Made by a program: the position numbers and the translations under genes. The notes beneath the pieces are model-generated. The model was not told the origin of the DNA and ran no database searches. It saw nothing but the letters and a program-made list of their open reading frames with translations. Shown here one piece after another: positions 10,017 through 19,931 of a stretch of DNA of 64,000 nucleotides. The stretch is from Mycobacterium sp. HUMS_12744610. Lineage in GTDB: Bacteria; Actinomycetota; Actinomycetes; Mycobacteriales; Mycobacteriaceae. The stretch spans positions 5,580,001-5,644,000 of the forward strand of contig NZ_JBGEDP010000001.1 of NCBI RefSeq assembly GCF_041206865.1, given 5' to 3'. Position 1 is the stretch's first letter. Each line of letters opens with the position of its first letter.

Positions 10017-11801
10017 TCAGTAGCTGCCCGTCAGGGTGGCGATGGGGCCGGGTCCGAGAATGCCGGCCTGGTAGTCGCCCTGGTTGAGCGCGCCCGCATC
10101 GAAGGCGCCCGAGTCTGCGAGGCCGCTGTTGTCGCTGCCGGAGAGTCCGAAGCCGGCATTGTCCGAGCCGGTGTTCGCGAAGCCGACGTTGTCATAGTCC
10201 CGGTTGAAAAAGCCCGTGTTGGAGCCGCCGGTGTTGAAAAGGCCCGTCTGGACGTCGCCGGTGTTGAAAAGGCCGGCGCTCTGCGAGCCGTTGTTGGACA
10301 AGCCCGAGGACGAGTCACCCGAATTGAAGAACCCCGAGGACGCGGTCCCGGAGTTGCCGTAGCCCGAGCTCGCGACCACCCCGGTCAGGTCCGCCGTGCC
10401 GCCCACGCCCGTGTTCAGGGTGCCCGAGTTGAACAAGCCAGTGTTGCTGTCGCCCGAGTTGAACCAGCCCGTGTTCACGTTGCCCGAATTGAAGCTGCCC
10501 GTGTTGGTGCCGACGCCCGGCGGCACCGGCGCACCGCCCGAGTGGTTGAAGGTGCCGCCGCCGGAGTTGAAATTGCCGTCGTTGAACAGGCCGGCGTTGC
10601 CGAGGCCGAAATTGCCGCTGCCCGCGTTTGCAAAGCCCACGTTCCCCGCGCCCGCGTTCGCGAAGCCGGCGTTGAGGTCGGCCGCGTTGCCGAAGCCGAA
10701 GTTGAAGTTGCCGCCATTCCACGAGCCGGTGTTGGTGTTGCCCGCGTTCGCGAAACCGAAGTCGCCGTTGCCGGAGTTGAAGATGCCGAAGTTGCCACTG
10801 CCGGAGTTGAAGAAGCCGATGTTGTCGCTGCCCGCGTTCCCGAAGCCGATGTTGCCGGAGCCCGAGTTCAGCAGGCCGGCGAAGTTGATGCCGACTTGAT
10901 TGTTGCCGGCGAGCCCGATACCGATGTCGCCACTGCCGCTGTTGCCGAAGCCGTAGTTGTTGCTGCCAAGGTTGCCGAAGCCGACGTTGGCGTTGCCGGT
11001 GTTTCCACTCCCGAAGTTGTCCGAGCCGATGTTTCCGCCGCCGACGTTGTTGTTGCCCTGGTTTCCGCTGCCCAGGTTGAGATTGCCGACGTTCCCCAGC
11101 CCCAGGTTGGTGTTACCGATGTTGCCGCTGCCCAGATTGGTGTTGCCGACGTTGCCGCTGCCCAGATTGGTGTTGCCGACGTTGCCGCTGCCCAGGTTGG
11201 TGTTACCGATGTTGCCGCTGCCCAGATTGGTGTTACCGATGTTGCCGCTACCCAGGTTCCAGCTGCCGATGTTTCCCAGGCCGGTGTTGAGGGACGGCCA
11301 GGACGACAACTGGGCGACCGCCCCCGAGGCCCCACCGTGGTAACCCACCATCGCGGCCACATCGGCAGCCCACATCTCCTCGTACTGCGACTCGGCGGCA
11401 GCAATCGCCGGCGCGTTGAGCCCCAGGAAGTTCGACTGCACCAGTTGAGCGAACGTCTTGCGGTTGGCTGCCACCGCCAATGGGTGCACAGTCGCGGCCA
11501 GGGCCGACTCAAACGCGCTGACGACGGCTTTCGCCTGGATGGCCACCCCCTGGGCTTGAGCCGCCGCGGCACTCAGCCACCCCGCGTACGGAGCCGCCGC
11601 AGCCAGCATCGCCGTCGACGCCGGACCCTGCCACGACTGACTGGCCAGCCCCGACGTCACCGACTCGAACGCCGACGCCGCCGAGCCCAATTCGCAAGCC
11701 AAACCGTCCCACGCGGCGGCAGCATGCAACATCGGAGCCGATCCCGCACCCGCGTAGATCAGCGCAGAATTTAGCTCCGGCGGCAACACCTGAAAAGTCA
11801 T
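10017..11801 (-). CDS. PPE family protein, MPTR subgroup
   Basis: The 594-residue protein starts [20 protein letters not shown] (PPE at residues 7-9). Its PPE domain of about 180 residues ends in a YHGG segment. Almost all of the rest is Asn-Gly pentapeptide repeat of the form NxGxG ([20 protein letters not shown] and similar), the major polymorphic tandem repeat type. The open frame extends to 12116, but ATG 11801 gives the standard PPE N-terminus and is preceded by GGGGGAGC. The opposite strand of the repeat carries a long artefactual frame. It is divergent from the cupin gene at 11985, sharing about 180 bases of upstream DNA. Confidence 0.92.
   Translation of the reverse strand: MTFQVLPPELNSALIYAGAGSAPMLHAAAAWDGLACELGSAASAFESVTSGLASQSWQGPASTAMLAAAAPYAGWLSAAAAQAQGVAIQAKAVVSAFESALAATVHPLAVAANRKTFAQLVQSNFLGLNAPAIAAAESQYEEMWAADVAAMVGYHGGASGAVAQLSSWPSLNTGLGNIGSWNLGSGNIGNTNLGSGNIGNTNLGSGNVGNTNLGSGNVGNTNLGSGNIGNTNLGLGNVGNLNLGSGNQGNNNVGGGNIGSDNFGSGNTGNANVGFGNLGSNNYGFGNSGSGDIGIGLAGNNQVGINFAGLLNSGSGNIGFGNAGSDNIGFFNSGSGNFGIFNSGNGDFGFANAGNTNTGSWNGGNFNFGFGNAADLNAGFANAGAGNVGFANAGSGNFGLGNAGLFNDGNFNSGGGTFNHSGGAPVPPGVGTNTGSFNSGNVNTGWFNSGDSNTGLFNSGTLNTGVGGTADLTGVVASSGYGNSGTASSGFFNSGDSSSGLSNNGSQSAGLFNTGDVQTGLFNTGGSNTGFFNRDYDNVGFANTGSDNAGFGLSGSDNSGLADSGAFDAGALNQGDYQAGILGPGPIATLTGSY
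11082..11265 (-). repeat. 30-bp MPTR tandem repeats
   Basis: Inside the MPTR PPE gene, near-identical 30-base units encode NTNLGSGN(I/V)G about five to six times in a row, differing only at a few third positions (for example gttg versus gtta). Such homogenised repeats are typical of MPTR genes and are prone to length change by slippage or recombination. They are coding and in frame. Confidence 0.85.
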
Positions 11802-11984
11802 CGGGCCGCTCCCCCTTTCGTCGATCGCGGGAGTCCGTTCGCCGTGCCCCCTGTGTAGGTCGCGAAAAAAGGGTTCCCGGTTCCGCGACCACGCGGACCG
11901 GACCCCGCGAGGGACGCGAGGGAGACTTCGCCCATCCGCCCTTGCTAACCTCGCCACCACCGCCGCGAAGACGTCAGGGGGAGG

Positions 11985-13172
11985 TTGGCTATCGAACCGT
12001 CGCTCGCATGGCTGATCGCGCCACTGGAACTGGAAACCTTCCTCGAGACGATCTGGACGACGAGGCACTACCACGTCAAACGGCAAGCTGCCGGCTACTT
12101 CGACAGCTTGCTGCACGGGCCTTCGGCGCTGGAGGAACTTCTGAAGCTCTTCCGCGAAGATCCGACGGCGGTGCGCCTGATGCGGGGCAAAGACAAGAGG
12201 AGCGGGTCCGAGAGCTACCGCCTCGGCGACGGCCGGCTCGATCTCGTCGGCATCCGAAACGACTTTGCCGACGGCTTCACGGTCGTCGCCGACGGCGTCG
12301 AGCGCTACGTGCGCGCGATCGCTTCGCTCGCCCAGTCGATCGAGGCCGATCTGAACTTTCCGGTGCAGGTGAACGCCTACGCCACACCGCCCGGGTCACG
12401 CGGGCTGGTGCCGCACTACGACGACCACGACGTGCTGGTCCTGCAGGTCGGCGGTTCAAAGGTATGGCATCTGTACGACGGCATCCGCATCCCACCTCAC
12501 GAGATGCAGCGGCGTGACAAGGCGGTTAGCCCCGACGGCCGTGCGTCGCCAACCGAATTGCGGCTCGAAGCCGGCGACGTGCTGTATCTGCCACGAGGTC
12601 TGGTGCACGCCGCCGATGCCGACGCCGAACCGTCCGTCCACTTGACGGTCGGAGTCCACGTCCCCACGGCGGTTGAGCTTGCCATCGGGGCCCTGCACGC
12701 GCTGAGTCTCCGCGATGATCGCCTGAACGCCCAGTTGCCGCCGCGACATCTCGACGACCAGGGGGTGCGAGCGTCGCTGGATTCCCTGCTTCGCGGCGCC
12801 GTCAGCGCTTTGGGGGACCCGGGGGCCGTCGCCGGAGGCCTCGACGTACTGGCAGACGTCCTGGTGCGCCGGGGCCGGTGTCCACCGATCGGATCGATCT
12901 CCGACGCGACGGGAGTCGATGGACAGACACTGGTCACGAAGTACCAACCGCTCTATTCGTGGGTGAAAACCGTATCCGGCGGCGTGGTGCTGCAATTCTC
13001 CAGTGTGTCGATAACGGCCGGCGCCGACCACGAGGCCGCGATGCGGTTCCTCTCGAAAAGCGTGCAGCCGTTTCGGGTCGGAGACCTGCCCGGGCTGCGC
13101 GCGGGGCAGCAGGTCGAGCTGGCCCGCTCGCTGCTGGTGAGCGGATTCTTGGTTCGGTTGCCGGATAACTGA
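11985..13172 (+). CDS. cupin / JmjC-type 2-oxoglutarate oxygenase
   Basis: This 395-residue protein has a cupin-4/JmjC fold like bacterial ribosomal oxygenases. The probable iron ligands are visible: HYD in the segment [15 protein letters not shown] (about residues 143-158) as His-x-Asp, and the distal His in [15 protein letters not shown]. The strand pattern VWHLYDG also fits. The family hydroxylates protein side chains or small substrates using Fe(II), oxygen and 2-oxoglutarate. The start is TTG 11985, preceded by GGGGGAGG. It is 17 bases upstream of a sulfotransferase gene, so the two are probably co-transcribed, and divergent from the MPTR PPE. I know of no counterpart in this place in M. 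tuberculosis. The substrate is unknown. Confidence 0.8.
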   Translation: MAIEPSLAWLIAPLELETFLETIWTTRHYHVKRQAAGYFDSLLHGPSALEELLKLFREDPTAVRLMRGKDKRSGSESYRLGDGRLDLVGIRNDFADGFTVVADGVERYVRAIASLAQSIEADLNFPVQVNAYATPPGSRGLVPHYDDHDVLVLQVGGSKVWHLYDGIRIPPHEMQRRDKAVSPDGRASPTELRLEAGDVLYLPRGLVHAADADAEPSVHLTVGVHVPTAVELAIGALHALSLRDDRLNAQLPPRHLDDQGVRASLDSLLRGAVSALGDPGAVAGGLDVLADVLVRRGRCPPIGSISDATGVDGQTLVTKYQPLYSWVKTVSGGVVLQFSSVSITAGADHEAAMRFLSKSVQPFRVGDLPGLRAGQQVELARSLLVSGFLVRLPDN

Positions 13173-13189
13173 TCAGCAAAAGCCGCGCC

Positions 13190-14140
13190 GTGAACTCGCC
13201 CATGCAGCTCGCAGACCTGGCCCGCTGGACGCCGATCAGACTTGACTTCTCCGGGTCCGCCCCAGCGGTCTACTGGGCCGATCTGTCGACGGAGCGCTTC
13301 GCCGAACCGTTCTTCGATCAGACCGTCAACCGCTGGGCGGCCGGCCCGACCGCCCGACCGCTCGTCAAGACCGGGCTGCAGGCGATGGCCGCCCTCGACA
13401 CCGAGCCGTCGCTCGAGCCGGCCGGCATGGTCTTTCATCACTCCCGGTGCGGATCCACGCTCGTGTCCCGGCTGTTGAGCACCCTTCCCGGCGTCGTCGT
13501 CGTTGCCGAGCCGGCCCCGCTCAACACGCTGCTCGGGCTCGGGCCCGCCGTGGTCGACGAGGCCACGCTGGTCCGACTCGTGCGGCTCGTGGTGCGGGCG
13601 CTCGGCCGCCGCCGGCACGGCGACGAACACCGACTGGTCCTCAAGTGCACCAGCTGGAACATCCGCCGCCGGGGTGTGCTCGCCGCCGCCTTTCCCGAAA
13701 CACCATGGGTCTGGGTCCAACGCGAGCCGGCGCGCGTGCTGGCCTCGCTGCTCGCCGACCCGCCGGGCTGGCTCGGTCTCCAGGCACACCCGCAGCGTGC
13801 CGCACGGCGTTTCGGCCTCGACCCGGCCTCGGTGCCGGCCATGTCGCGAGCCGAATTCGCCGCCCGCGCGCTCGGCGCGATGCTGGAGGCGGCCGCGAGC
13901 GATCCGCACGGGCGGCTCTGCATCGACTACGCCGACCTGCCCGCCGCGGCGTGGAATCGCGTTGCCCCGCACTTCGGCCTCGAAACTGACTCGGCGGCAG
14001 TCGAACTCATGACCGAAGCGGCCCGCTTCTACTCCAAGGGGCGCCGCCTCTTTGCCGGCGACCGCCGCCGGATCACCGACGAGATGCGGACGGCCGCGCA
14101 GCGATACGCCGAACCCGGCTATCGCGCGCTCACGCCTTGA
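13190..14140 (+). CDS. sulfotransferase family protein
   Basis: This 316-residue protein has the 5'-phosphosulfate loop [17 protein letters not shown] (about residues 83-99), the hallmark of PAPS-dependent sulfotransferases. It also has a [14 protein letters not shown] segment resembling the 3'-phosphate-binding region. It would transfer sulfate from PAPS to a hydroxyl or amine. GTG 13190 is taken as start; the in-frame ATG at 13202 is an alternative. It directly follows the cupin oxygenase, suggesting hydroxylation followed by sulfation of one substrate (inference). Its 3' end overlaps the convergent methyltransferase by 11 bases. Confidence 0.75.
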   Translation: MNSPMQLADLARWTPIRLDFSGSAPAVYWADLSTERFAEPFFDQTVNRWAAGPTARPLVKTGLQAMAALDTEPSLEPAGMVFHHSRCGSTLVSRLLSTLPGVVVVAEPAPLNTLLGLGPAVVDEATLVRLVRLVVRALGRRRHGDEHRLVLKCTSWNIRRRGVLAAAFPETPWVWVQREPARVLASLLADPPGWLGLQAHPQRAARRFGLDPASVPAMSRAEFAARALGAMLEAAASDPHGRLCIDYADLPAAAWNRVAPHFGLETDSAAVELMTEAARFYSKGRRLFAGDRRRITDEMRTAAQRYAEPGYRALTP

Positions 14141-15038
14141 CGGCGCTGACCAGCGTGTTGCGGACGAGCATCGACCCGGCGTCGGTCTCCGGCCCGGGCA
14201 CCGGGCGACCGACCTGCCGGAGGTAATCGGCCAGCGAAACGCCGCTTGCTGTCCAGCCCCGGTTGCCGAACCATTCGGTGGCCGGCGCGCAGCGCTCGTT
14301 GTAGACGAGCTGGTAGAAGGGCCGCTGGTCCTCGCCGGCGGCCATCGCGGCGCGCTCCTCCTCGCGTTTGGCCTCGAATTCCCGCTGTTCCAGCGGCGCG
14401 CCGTCCTCGATGGCGGCGTGGCTGCCGGGGCCGGCCAGGCCGTCGATGCCGGTGAACAGCTGCTCCTGGGCGGCGGCCGGCAGATAGATCAGCAGGCCCT
14501 CGGCGATCCACGCCGAGGGCAGGGCCGGATCGAATCCGCCGTCCCGCAGGGCCGCCGGCCAGTCGTCGCGCAGGTCGACAGCGATCTCGCGGCGCAACGC
14601 GCGCGGCTGAGCACCCCGCTCGGTGAGCACCTCGCGCTTGAAGTCGAGGACCTGCGGGCGGTCCAGCTCGAAGATGGTCGTCGCGGCCGGCCAGTCCAGG
14701 CGGTAGGCGCGGGAATCCAGTCCCGCCGCCAGGATCACCACCTGCCGCACGCCCGCGGCGGCGGCCCGACGGAAGTACTCGTCGAAGTACCGGGTGCGGG
14801 CGCCCTGGAAGTTGACGAAAGGCTCGCCGAAGTCGGCCGTCTTGAGGTCGTGGTCGGGGGCGTTACCGTCCAGCACGTCGGCCCAGCGACCGCCGACGGC
14901 GCGGCAGAAGACCTCCGCGTAGGGGTCGACGGCCAGCGGGTCGGGCTTCTGGGCTTCCAGCGCCCGCGCGGTCGCGACGAACAACGCCGTGGAGCCGACA
15001 CTTGTTGTGATGTCCCAGGTATCACCTTCGCTTCGCAT
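14130..15038 (-). CDS. SAM-dependent methyltransferase, Rv0281 type
   Basis: This 302-residue protein starts [20 protein letters not shown] and belongs to the mycobacterial TIGR00027/Omt family related to leucine carboxyl methyltransferases. The SAM-binding [15 protein letters not shown] and [11 protein letters not shown] segments are intact. Sequence and length match the Rv0281 gene that lies between PPE3 and eccA3 in M. tuberculosis. Here about 6 kb of PPE, cupin and sulfotransferase genes separate it from eccA3. It follows the riboswitch-linked PPE gene by 49 bases on the same strand and may share its transcript. Substrate unknown. Confidence 0.88.
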   Translation of the reverse strand: MRSEGDTWDITTSVGSTALFVATARALEAQKPDPLAVDPYAEVFCRAVGGRWADVLDGNAPDHDLKTADFGEPFVNFQGARTRYFDEYFRRAAAAGVRQVVILAAGLDSRAYRLDWPAATTIFELDRPQVLDFKREVLTERGAQPRALRREIAVDLRDDWPAALRDGGFDPALPSAWIAEGLLIYLPAAAQEQLFTGIDGLAGPGSHAAIEDGAPLEQREFEAKREEERAAMAAGEDQRPFYQLVYNERCAPATEWFGNRGWTASGVSLADYLRQVGRPVPGPETDAGSMLVRNTLVSAVKA

Positions 15039-15087
15039 TGGACCGAGAATACGCCGACGATCTGTGGCGGCCTTTCCCAGTAGAGCG

Positions 15088-16752
15088 TCAGCGGTTGTCT
15101 GCCCGACAGCGCGGCCCCGGGGGTGGTGCCGACTCGGCGCCCCAGGTTCCCGGCAAAAGTGGCGGGAACGGGCGGCCTCCGGACGCCTCGTCGCCCGGTG
15201 CGATCAATCCCGCCGCCCGCCCGGAACCCGCCCGGTGAGCGGTTCCGGCGATGCCCGACGTATCCGCCGCGTGCCCGGAAGCCGCCGTGGAGTCCGACAG
15301 CGAGTCCATCGAGGCATCGGGCCCTGCGTCCGGCGCAAGATCCATGTACTCGAAACCGCGGCCGAGCTGCCGGGAACCCACCCGTCGACGTCTGCGCCGG
15401 TGGGACTGTTCCGGGGCCGCCGCGACCGCCGCGGGTGTCGTGGCGATTTCCGGCTCGGCCGTTTTGCGCTTCGCACCGGCACCGGCGCCCGCCCGGTCGG
15501 GCATGCCCATGGCCCCCACCAGATAGGGAAAGGGGCCCGGGCCGGCAGTCGGCGGCGCCGGCGGTGATGGTGGGGCGTGCGGGGGTGGTGCGGGCGCCGT
15601 TGGAACCGAAGCCGGCAGCGGCGTCACGGCAGCGACGGTGGCCGGCGCGAGGGCCGGCACCGAGACCGGTGGCGGACTCAAGAGGGGGACGACCGGGGCG
15701 GGGGGCGCGACGGACACCGCAGGCGGGGGCGCGATGCCGGCGAGACCGGCCATCCCCGCAAAACCCCCGACCGCGCCGGTCGGCGCGGCCAGCAGCGGTG
15801 ACGCCAGCGGCGTCAGGAGCCCATTTGCGCCCAGAAGATAAGTGACGTGGGCAATTTCCCACATGTAGTCGATGCCGATCTGCGTTCCGTAGATGAGAGA
15901 AACCCACAGCAGCATTTCGGGATTGTTGCCCGCTGCCGCTACGACCGTCGGCCAGTAAGCGGCGTAATAGCAGGGGTCCTGCACGAAAAGCTCCTGGTAC
16001 GCGCCGGCCCACGTTATCGCCGGGATGTCAGTGGTGGGAAAGTTGTACTGCAGCTGGCTTGCCAGATTGGCAGGACTTTCGAGGAACCAGAACACCGCTC
16101 CGATCGATTGCCGGAGATCAGGCGGCAGGGACTGCTCGATGAGATCGTCTACGCCCGTGAAGAAATCCCATACCGATGGCAGGCGAAAATTCGCGATACG
16201 GGGGGCGGGGGTGGTCTGCGGCGTCGCCGCCGCCGCCGCGCCGGCCACACCCTGATACGTGGCCATCACGGTGGCGGCTTGAATCCACATCCGCGCGTAG
16301 TCGGCCTCGTTGAGCGCGATCGGAATCGTGTTGATACCGAAGAAATTCGTCGCCGCCAGCGCAGCGTGAGCGGCGTGATTGGAAGCCAGTTCCGCCAGCG
16401 TCGGCATGGCGGCCAGGGCAGTCGCGTAGGCGGCGGCGGCGGTTTCCAGTTCGGCGGCCCTCGCGGCGCTCTCGGCGCCGGACTGCATCAGCCATGCCAG
16501 GTACGGCTCATGTGCGGCGGCATAGGCCCCAGCCGTCGAGCCCTCCCAGTTTTCCGCCTGCACGGCGGTCAACAACGCGGCCAGCTCGTCGGCCGTCGCG
16601 GCATACGCAGCGCTCAGCGAGCGCCAGGATTCGGCGGCCGCCAACAGCGGGCCGGGCCCCGCGCCGTTGCTCAGCAGGGCCGAATGCACCTCGGGAGGCG
16701 AGGCCATCCAGATCGGGGCGGCTGGGCCGCCGGAGAGGGCGTGCAGCCTCAT
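15088..16752 (-). CDS. PPE family protein, PPW subgroup, behind a B12 riboswitch
   Basis: This 554-residue protein has the PPE motif at residues 19-21 ([17 protein letters not shown]), the conserved [20 protein letters not shown] segment, a hydrophobic middle region and a Pro-rich linker. An HRRRRRRVG stretch is followed by a C-terminus with PLLPGTW, the PxxPxxW signature. ATG 16752 is used; an internal start closer to the PPE motif is possible because the usual family N-terminus is [12 protein letters not shown]. Its leader carries a cobalamin riboswitch, as PPE2 (Rv0256c) does in M. tuberculosis. The position next to the Rv0281-type methyltransferase instead resembles PPE3. No cobQ/cobU genes follow it here. 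Confidence 0.9.
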   Translation of the reverse strand: MRLHALSGGPAAPIWMASPPEVHSALLSNGAGPGPLLAAAESWRSLSAAYAATADELAALLTAVQAENWEGSTAGAYAAAHEPYLAWLMQSGAESAARAAELETAAAAYATALAAMPTLAELASNHAAHAALAATNFFGINTIPIALNEADYARMWIQAATVMATYQGVAGAAAAATPQTTPAPRIANFRLPSVWDFFTGVDDLIEQSLPPDLRQSIGAVFWFLESPANLASQLQYNFPTTDIPAITWAGAYQELFVQDPCYYAAYWPTVVAAAGNNPEMLLWVSLIYGTQIGIDYMWEIAHVTYLLGANGLLTPLASPLLAAPTGAVGGFAGMAGLAGIAPPPAVSVAPPAPVVPLLSPPPVSVPALAPATVAAVTPLPASVPTAPAPPPHAPPSPPAPPTAGPGPFPYLVGAMGMPDRAGAGAGAKRKTAEPEIATTPAAVAAAPEQSHRRRRRRVGSRQLGRGFEYMDLAPDAGPDASMDSLSDSTAASGHAADTSGIAGTAHRAGSGRAAGLIAPGDEASGGRPFPPLLPGTWGAESAPPPGPRCRADNR

Positions 16753-16764
16753 GACCGGTCAGCT

Positions 16765-16965
16765 TTCTCGGGGTGCACCGCCCCGGGCTAGCAGGACGCG
16801 ATGACGCGAGTCTCCTGGCTCTCGGATCGCCGCTCGCCTCGCCTTCCAGCCTGTGGCCGTGGCTTATGAGGGTCGCTCCCCGATGACAGTGGCGGGACCG
16901 CGCCGGACTCACACCGGCTTCCTGCGTCGTCATCGCCTTACGGGAAGCAGTGTCTCATCCCGGCC
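16765..16965 (-). ncRNA. cobalamin riboswitch
   Basis: Read on the minus strand, the leader of the PPE gene contains the B12-box elements of the adenosylcobalamin riboswitch. GAAGCCGGTGTGAGTCCGGC is followed by GCGGTCCCGCCACTGTCATCG (16881-16922), and GAGCCAGGAGACTC lies further on (16808-16821). Between the aptamer and the ATG, CGGGG-N7-CCCCG (16769-16785) can form a hairpin next to the weak ribosome-binding region GAGAAAG, pointing to translational control. High cobalamin would be expected to lower expression. The 5' edge near 16965 is approximate. Confidence 0.9.
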
Positions 16966-17058
16966 CTGCGCAAGCCGCACCTGCCAGCACCTTGCAGGTG
17001 CGGCTTCGGCGGGATTAGCTTTCAGCACGCCGCTGACGCGACCGGGAAGGAGAGCGTC

Positions 17059-17645
17059 ATGACCGACGTCGACACCGCCACCCCACCGATGATCGAGACC
17101 GAAGGTGGCGGACGGGAACAGCGCTGGTCGCTGCCGGCCGACGAACAAAGACTGCTGGATCTGATCCCCGTGTGCTTCGGCGAGTACCGGGAAGATATCT
17201 GGTTCGGCACCCTGATCGAGGGTGCGGCCTGGGAAGTGGCGGCGCCCAACGCACCCGAGCGCATCACGGTGAACGACGGGTACGTGACGGTTGACTTCGG
17301 CCGCTGGCATTTTCACCTCTGCATCGGCGAGCACCGGGCAAGCGGACCCGAGCTGGGCCGTATCCGCCGATGCGCTCGCGCCGAGCTGTATCGCCGGATC
17401 GGCGGTGACGGGTTCCCCACCTCGTGGGGCGTGCGGCTCCACAACGGCCGCGACGAACAGATAACGGCCGCGACGAACAGATGATGACGCTGCTGCTGCC
17501 GAACCCGTTCCTCACCAACGACCAGCAGCTTCGCGACGAGCCCGCGTGGGGACAGCTGGAATTGTGGGACCGGCTGCGGGCCACCTTCCCGGGGCTGAAG
17601 CCCGACCCACAGGATCGCACCGGCAAGGGCTTTCGACACGGCTGA
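17059..17645 (+). pseudogene. conserved hypothetical gene split by a 20-bp duplication
   Basis: The first frame (17059-17484) encodes 141 residues starting MTDVDTATPP and is cut short by a tandem 20-base duplication at 17443-17482. Removing one copy restores one frame, NGRDEQMMTLLLPNPFLTND, to the stop at 17643-17645, giving a 188-residue protein. The restored product has short motifs PVCFGEY and HFHLCIGEH, an acidic and aromatic composition, and no membrane segment. I do not recognise its function. It lies divergent from the B12-controlled PPE gene and convergent with rpmE2 of the zinc island. It could still yield a truncated product. Confidence 0.7.
17443..17482 (+). repeat. perfect 20-bp tandem duplication
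   Basis: AACGGCCGCGACGAACAGAT occurs twice without a gap (17443-17462 and 17463-17482). Because 20 is not a multiple of three it shifts the frame of the surrounding gene and causes a premature TGA at 17482-17484. Confidence 0.95.
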
Positions 17646-17666
17646 ACCGGTTCAGCTAGGCGCTCA

Positions 17667-17924
17667 TCAGGTTTCGCGGCCGTAGCGGCGACGGAATTTC
17701 TCCACCTGCCCGGCGCTGTCGACGATCCGGCGGCTGCCCGTCCAGAACGGGTGCGAAGCCGAGGTGACCTCGACGACTACGACGGGATAGGTGCGTAGTC
17801 CGCGCGGCGTCTCCCATTCGATGGTGCGCGAACCGGTCACCGTCGATCGGGTCAGGAACATCGACCCGGTCGTGGCATCCAGAAAGACGACGGGATGGTA
17901 GTCGGGGTGAATCCCGGGCTTCAT
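17667..17924 (-). CDS. rpmE2: 50S ribosomal protein L31 type B (zinc-free)
   Basis: This 85-residue protein starts [20 protein letters not shown] and shows the type-B L31 pattern, including SHPFWTGS and the C-terminal [11 protein letters not shown]. It lacks the CxxC zinc ligands of the housekeeping L31, as expected of the form made under zinc starvation. Its ATG overlaps the TGA of the CobW-like gene (TGATG), so both come from the Zur-controlled minus-strand transcript. Confidence 0.93.
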   Translation of the reverse strand: MKPGIHPDYHPVVFLDATTGSMFLTRSTVTGSRTIEWETPRGLRTYPVVVVEVTSASHPFWTGSRRIVDSAGQVEKFRRRYGRET

Positions 17925-19117
17925 CAGCGATCCCCGTCACGGACGTGGGAGAGGTTGTCCTCGGCGGCTTCCGCCAGGTCCCCGCAGGGGTCTTCGTGCC
18001 AATCGCCGAACGGGTCGTCGTAGTGGCCCCAGTCCTGAGGAGAACAAAGCTCGTCGTCGGTGAGCAACGCGCCGTGGAGGGCATCGAGGATGTCGGTGGC
18101 GCTCGCGCCGCAGACCAGGATGGTCATCGCCGTGTGCCGGTCGCCGTAACGGTCGTCCCAGGCCAGTTCGGCGAAGGCTCGTCGCTCTGCATCGATGGCG
18201 GCCAGTTGGGGACCCGTCAGTGCGGCCAGCCACTTGCCGGCCGAACTGACACGCATTCCGCCGCCTGCGGATTCCAGCCACATCGCGTGTTCGGGCCGGT
18301 TGGCCAGCCAGACGCGCCCCCGTGTTCTGATGACGCCTTCGAGCAGCAGGTCCACGCACGCGTGCAGGCGGTGCGGATGGAAGGGGCGCCGAGCATTGAA
18401 CTCGACCAGGCTGATCGGGCCACGCGAGTCCAGGGGCGGCTGTCCGGCCAGCAGTGGACCGTGCGGGTCGTCGCTTCGGCCCCGCCGCGCATCGCGGTAC
18501 AAGCTGTTCAGCGCGTCCTCGATGCCGTCGGCACCCACGCGGATGCGGGCGCGCGGCGACAGACGGCGCAACACGGAGACAACGAAGGGGTTGGCCCGGT
18601 TGAGGACGGCCACGTCGGCGAATTCGCCCTGCCCGACCACCACTTGAGCCTGGGTGCGTCCGTCGCCGAGGAGGTCGTCGCCGAGCGCTTGGCTCAGCCA
18701 CTCTGCCGAGTCGACACAGGTGACCACGGCTGCGATCGCCACGTCCAGGGCCGCAGGCCCGTCGATGTAGCCCGGGCCCACTCGCACCCGAACGTGGTCG
18801 ATGGCCACGCAGATCGGTTCGGGTTCCAGCCAGGGCGCCAGGTGCACCACCACGCGGTCCACGTCGGCGCGGCGGTGGAGCTGGCGCAGCAACACCAGGA
18901 GGTCGTTGCGGATGGTGCACGACACGCAGCCGTGTACGAGTTCCAGCCCGCACTCGGTGCTGTTCATCGCGCCGTCCCGCAGGGTCATCAGGGTTCGCCG
19001 CACCACGTGACCGTCGAAACGATGCTCGACGACAGTGGTTCCGGGCTTACTCAGCAGCTTCCCCACAACCGGATCGGTGTGTGTCTGGCCGGCGACCAGG
19101 ATGACGGGCGTCCGCAT
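17924..19117 (-). CDS. CobW/COG0523-like protein, Rv0106 type
   Basis: This 397-residue protein of the CobW/P47K family is most like Rv0106, a Zur-regulated gene. The metal-binding region reads [13 protein letters not shown] (about residues 59-71), and the C-terminal CobW domain includes [14 protein letters not shown]. The usual P-loop GxxxxGKST is not present near the N-terminus; the segment reads [15 protein letters not shown], so GTP hydrolysis is doubtful. The family is thought to help allocate zinc or other metals when scarce. It is divergent from the zinc-free ribosomal operon, and the 105-base gap holds two Zur-like boxes. Confidence 0.9.
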   Translation of the reverse strand: MRTPVILVAGQTHTDPVVGKLLSKPGTTVVEHRFDGHVVRRTLMTLRDGAMNSTECGLELVHGCVSCTIRNDLLVLLRQLHRRADVDRVVVHLAPWLEPEPICVAIDHVRVRVGPGYIDGPAALDVAIAAVVTCVDSAEWLSQALGDDLLGDGRTQAQVVVGQGEFADVAVLNRANPFVVSVLRRLSPRARIRVGADGIEDALNSLYRDARRGRSDDPHGPLLAGQPPLDSRGPISLVEFNARRPFHPHRLHACVDLLLEGVIRTRGRVWLANRPEHAMWLESAGGGMRVSSAGKWLAALTGPQLAAIDAERRAFAELAWDDRYGDRHTAMTILVCGASATDILDALHGALLTDDELCSPQDWGHYDDPFGDWHEDPCGDLAEAAEDNLSHVRDGDR

Positions 19118-19125
19118 CGTCCTCC

Positions 19126-19148
19126 TTATTGGTAATCATTTTCATTAA
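19126..19148. promoter_or_regulatory. Zur box 1, CobW-like gene side
   Basis: The element centred on GGTAATCATTTTCATTAA has the AT-rich interrupted palindrome TGAAAATGATTACC on the other strand, as in mycobacterial Zur operators. It starts 9 bases upstream of the CobW-like ATG and probably overlaps the promoter. It stands out sharply from the surrounding high-GC sequence. Confidence 0.8.
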
Positions 19149-19182
19149 GACTGCTTGTACGGTACCGTCTCCGGCGAGGCTT

Positions 19183-19205
19183 GTCGAAAACGATTTTCAA
19201 TAAGC
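19183..19205. promoter_or_regulatory. Zur box 2, ribosomal operon side
   Basis: The element GTCGAAAACGATTTTCAATA contains the palindrome GAAAACGATTTTC and ends about 18 bases before the rpmB2 GTG. Together with box 1 it gives each divergent transcript its own operator. Zinc-loaded Zur would repress both. Confidence 0.82.
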
Positions 19206-19222
19206 GGTCAAGGAGGCTGCCC

Positions 19223-19459
19223 GTGTCTGCTCGTTGCCAGGTGACCGGCCGGACCCCGGGTTTCGGTAACGCGGTATCGCATTCCCATCGCCGAACCCGC
19301 CGGCGCTGGTCCCCCAACGTCCAGCTCAAGACTTACTACCTGCCGTCGGAGGACCGCCGGATTCGGCTTCGGGTCAGCGCCAAGGGCATCAAGGTCATCG
19401 ACCGCGACGGCATCGAGGCCGTCGTGGCGAGGCTGCGCCGGGAAGGGCAGCGAATCTGA
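19223..19459 (+). CDS. rpmB2: 50S ribosomal protein L28, zinc-free paralogue
   Basis: This 78-residue protein starts (V)[20 protein letters not shown], matching the family start and length of mycobacterial RpmB2. The open frame extends to 19181, but the GTG at 19223 has AGGAGG at 19211-19216 and gives the known N-terminus, so the upstream part, which contains the Zur box, is not coding. It is the first gene of a five-gene chain of overlapping frames. The zinc-binding CxxC pairs of the housekeeping L28 are absent. Confidence 0.94.
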   Translation: MSARCQVTGRTPGFGNAVSHSHRRTRRRWSPNVQLKTYYLPSEDRRIRLRVSAKGIKVIDRDGIEAVVARLRREGQRI

Positions 19460-19623
19460 TGGCGCGCAACGAGATCCGCACGACCGTCAAGCTGCGGTCC
19501 ACGGCGGGCACCGGCTACACCTACGTGACCCGCAAGAACCGGCGCAGCGACCCGGACCGGCTGGTACTGCGCAAGTACGACCCGGTGCTTCGCCGCCACG
19601 TCGAATTCCGCGAGGAGCGCTGA
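19459..19623 (+). CDS. rpmG1: 50S ribosomal protein L33, zinc-free paralogue
   Basis: This 54-residue protein, [20 protein letters not shown] to the end HVEFREER, has the L33 fold with no cysteines, so it does not bind zinc. Its ATG overlaps the rpmB2 TGA as ATGA. It is too short for most ORF thresholds but is clearly genuine by sequence and position. Confidence 0.93.
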   Translation: MARNEIRTTVKLRSTAGTGYTYVTRKNRRSDPDRLVLRKYDPVLRRHVEFREER

Positions 19624-19625
19624 AC

Positions 19626-19931
19626 ATGGCGAAGAAGTCCAAGATCGTCAAGAACGATCGGCGTCGCGCGGTGGTGGCGCGTTACGCCGAGCGCCGCGCC
19701 GCGCTCAAAGAGATCATCCGCTCACCATCGAGCACCGGTGCGCAACGGGCGGCGGCACAAACAGAGCTGGCACGCCAGCCGCGCGACGCCAGCGCGGTGC
19801 GCGTGCGCAACCGCGATGCCGTCGACGGGCGTCCGCGCGGGCACCTGCGCAAATTCGGGCTCTCCCGGGTACGCGTCCGTGAACTGGCCCATGTCGGGCA
19901 GCTGCCCGGGGTGCGCAAGGCGAGCTGGTGA
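19626..19931 (+). CDS. rpsN2: 30S ribosomal protein S14, zinc-free paralogue
   Basis: This 101-residue S14 of the long, cysteine-free type starts [20 protein letters not shown] and contains the S14 signature region [20 protein letters not shown]. It starts 2 bases after the L33 stop and overlaps rpsR2 by one base. It replaces the CxxC-containing S14 in ribosomes assembled under zinc limitation. Confidence 0.95.
   Translation: MAKKSKIVKNDRRRAVVARYAERRAALKEIIRSPSSTGAQRAAAQTELARQPRDASAVRVRNRDAVDGRPRGHLRKFGLSRVRVRELAHVGQLPGVRKASW

Noticed and set aside
11082..11265. regular 30-bp repeats resembling a CRISPR array
   Set aside because: There are no unique spacers; the units are contiguous, in frame and encode MPTR pentapeptides. 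No cas genes are present.
9903..11774. 623-codon plus-strand frame with VAEADV-like repeats
   Set aside because: It is the complement of the MPTR repeat; the periodicity comes from the Asn-Gly repeats of the real PPE gene.
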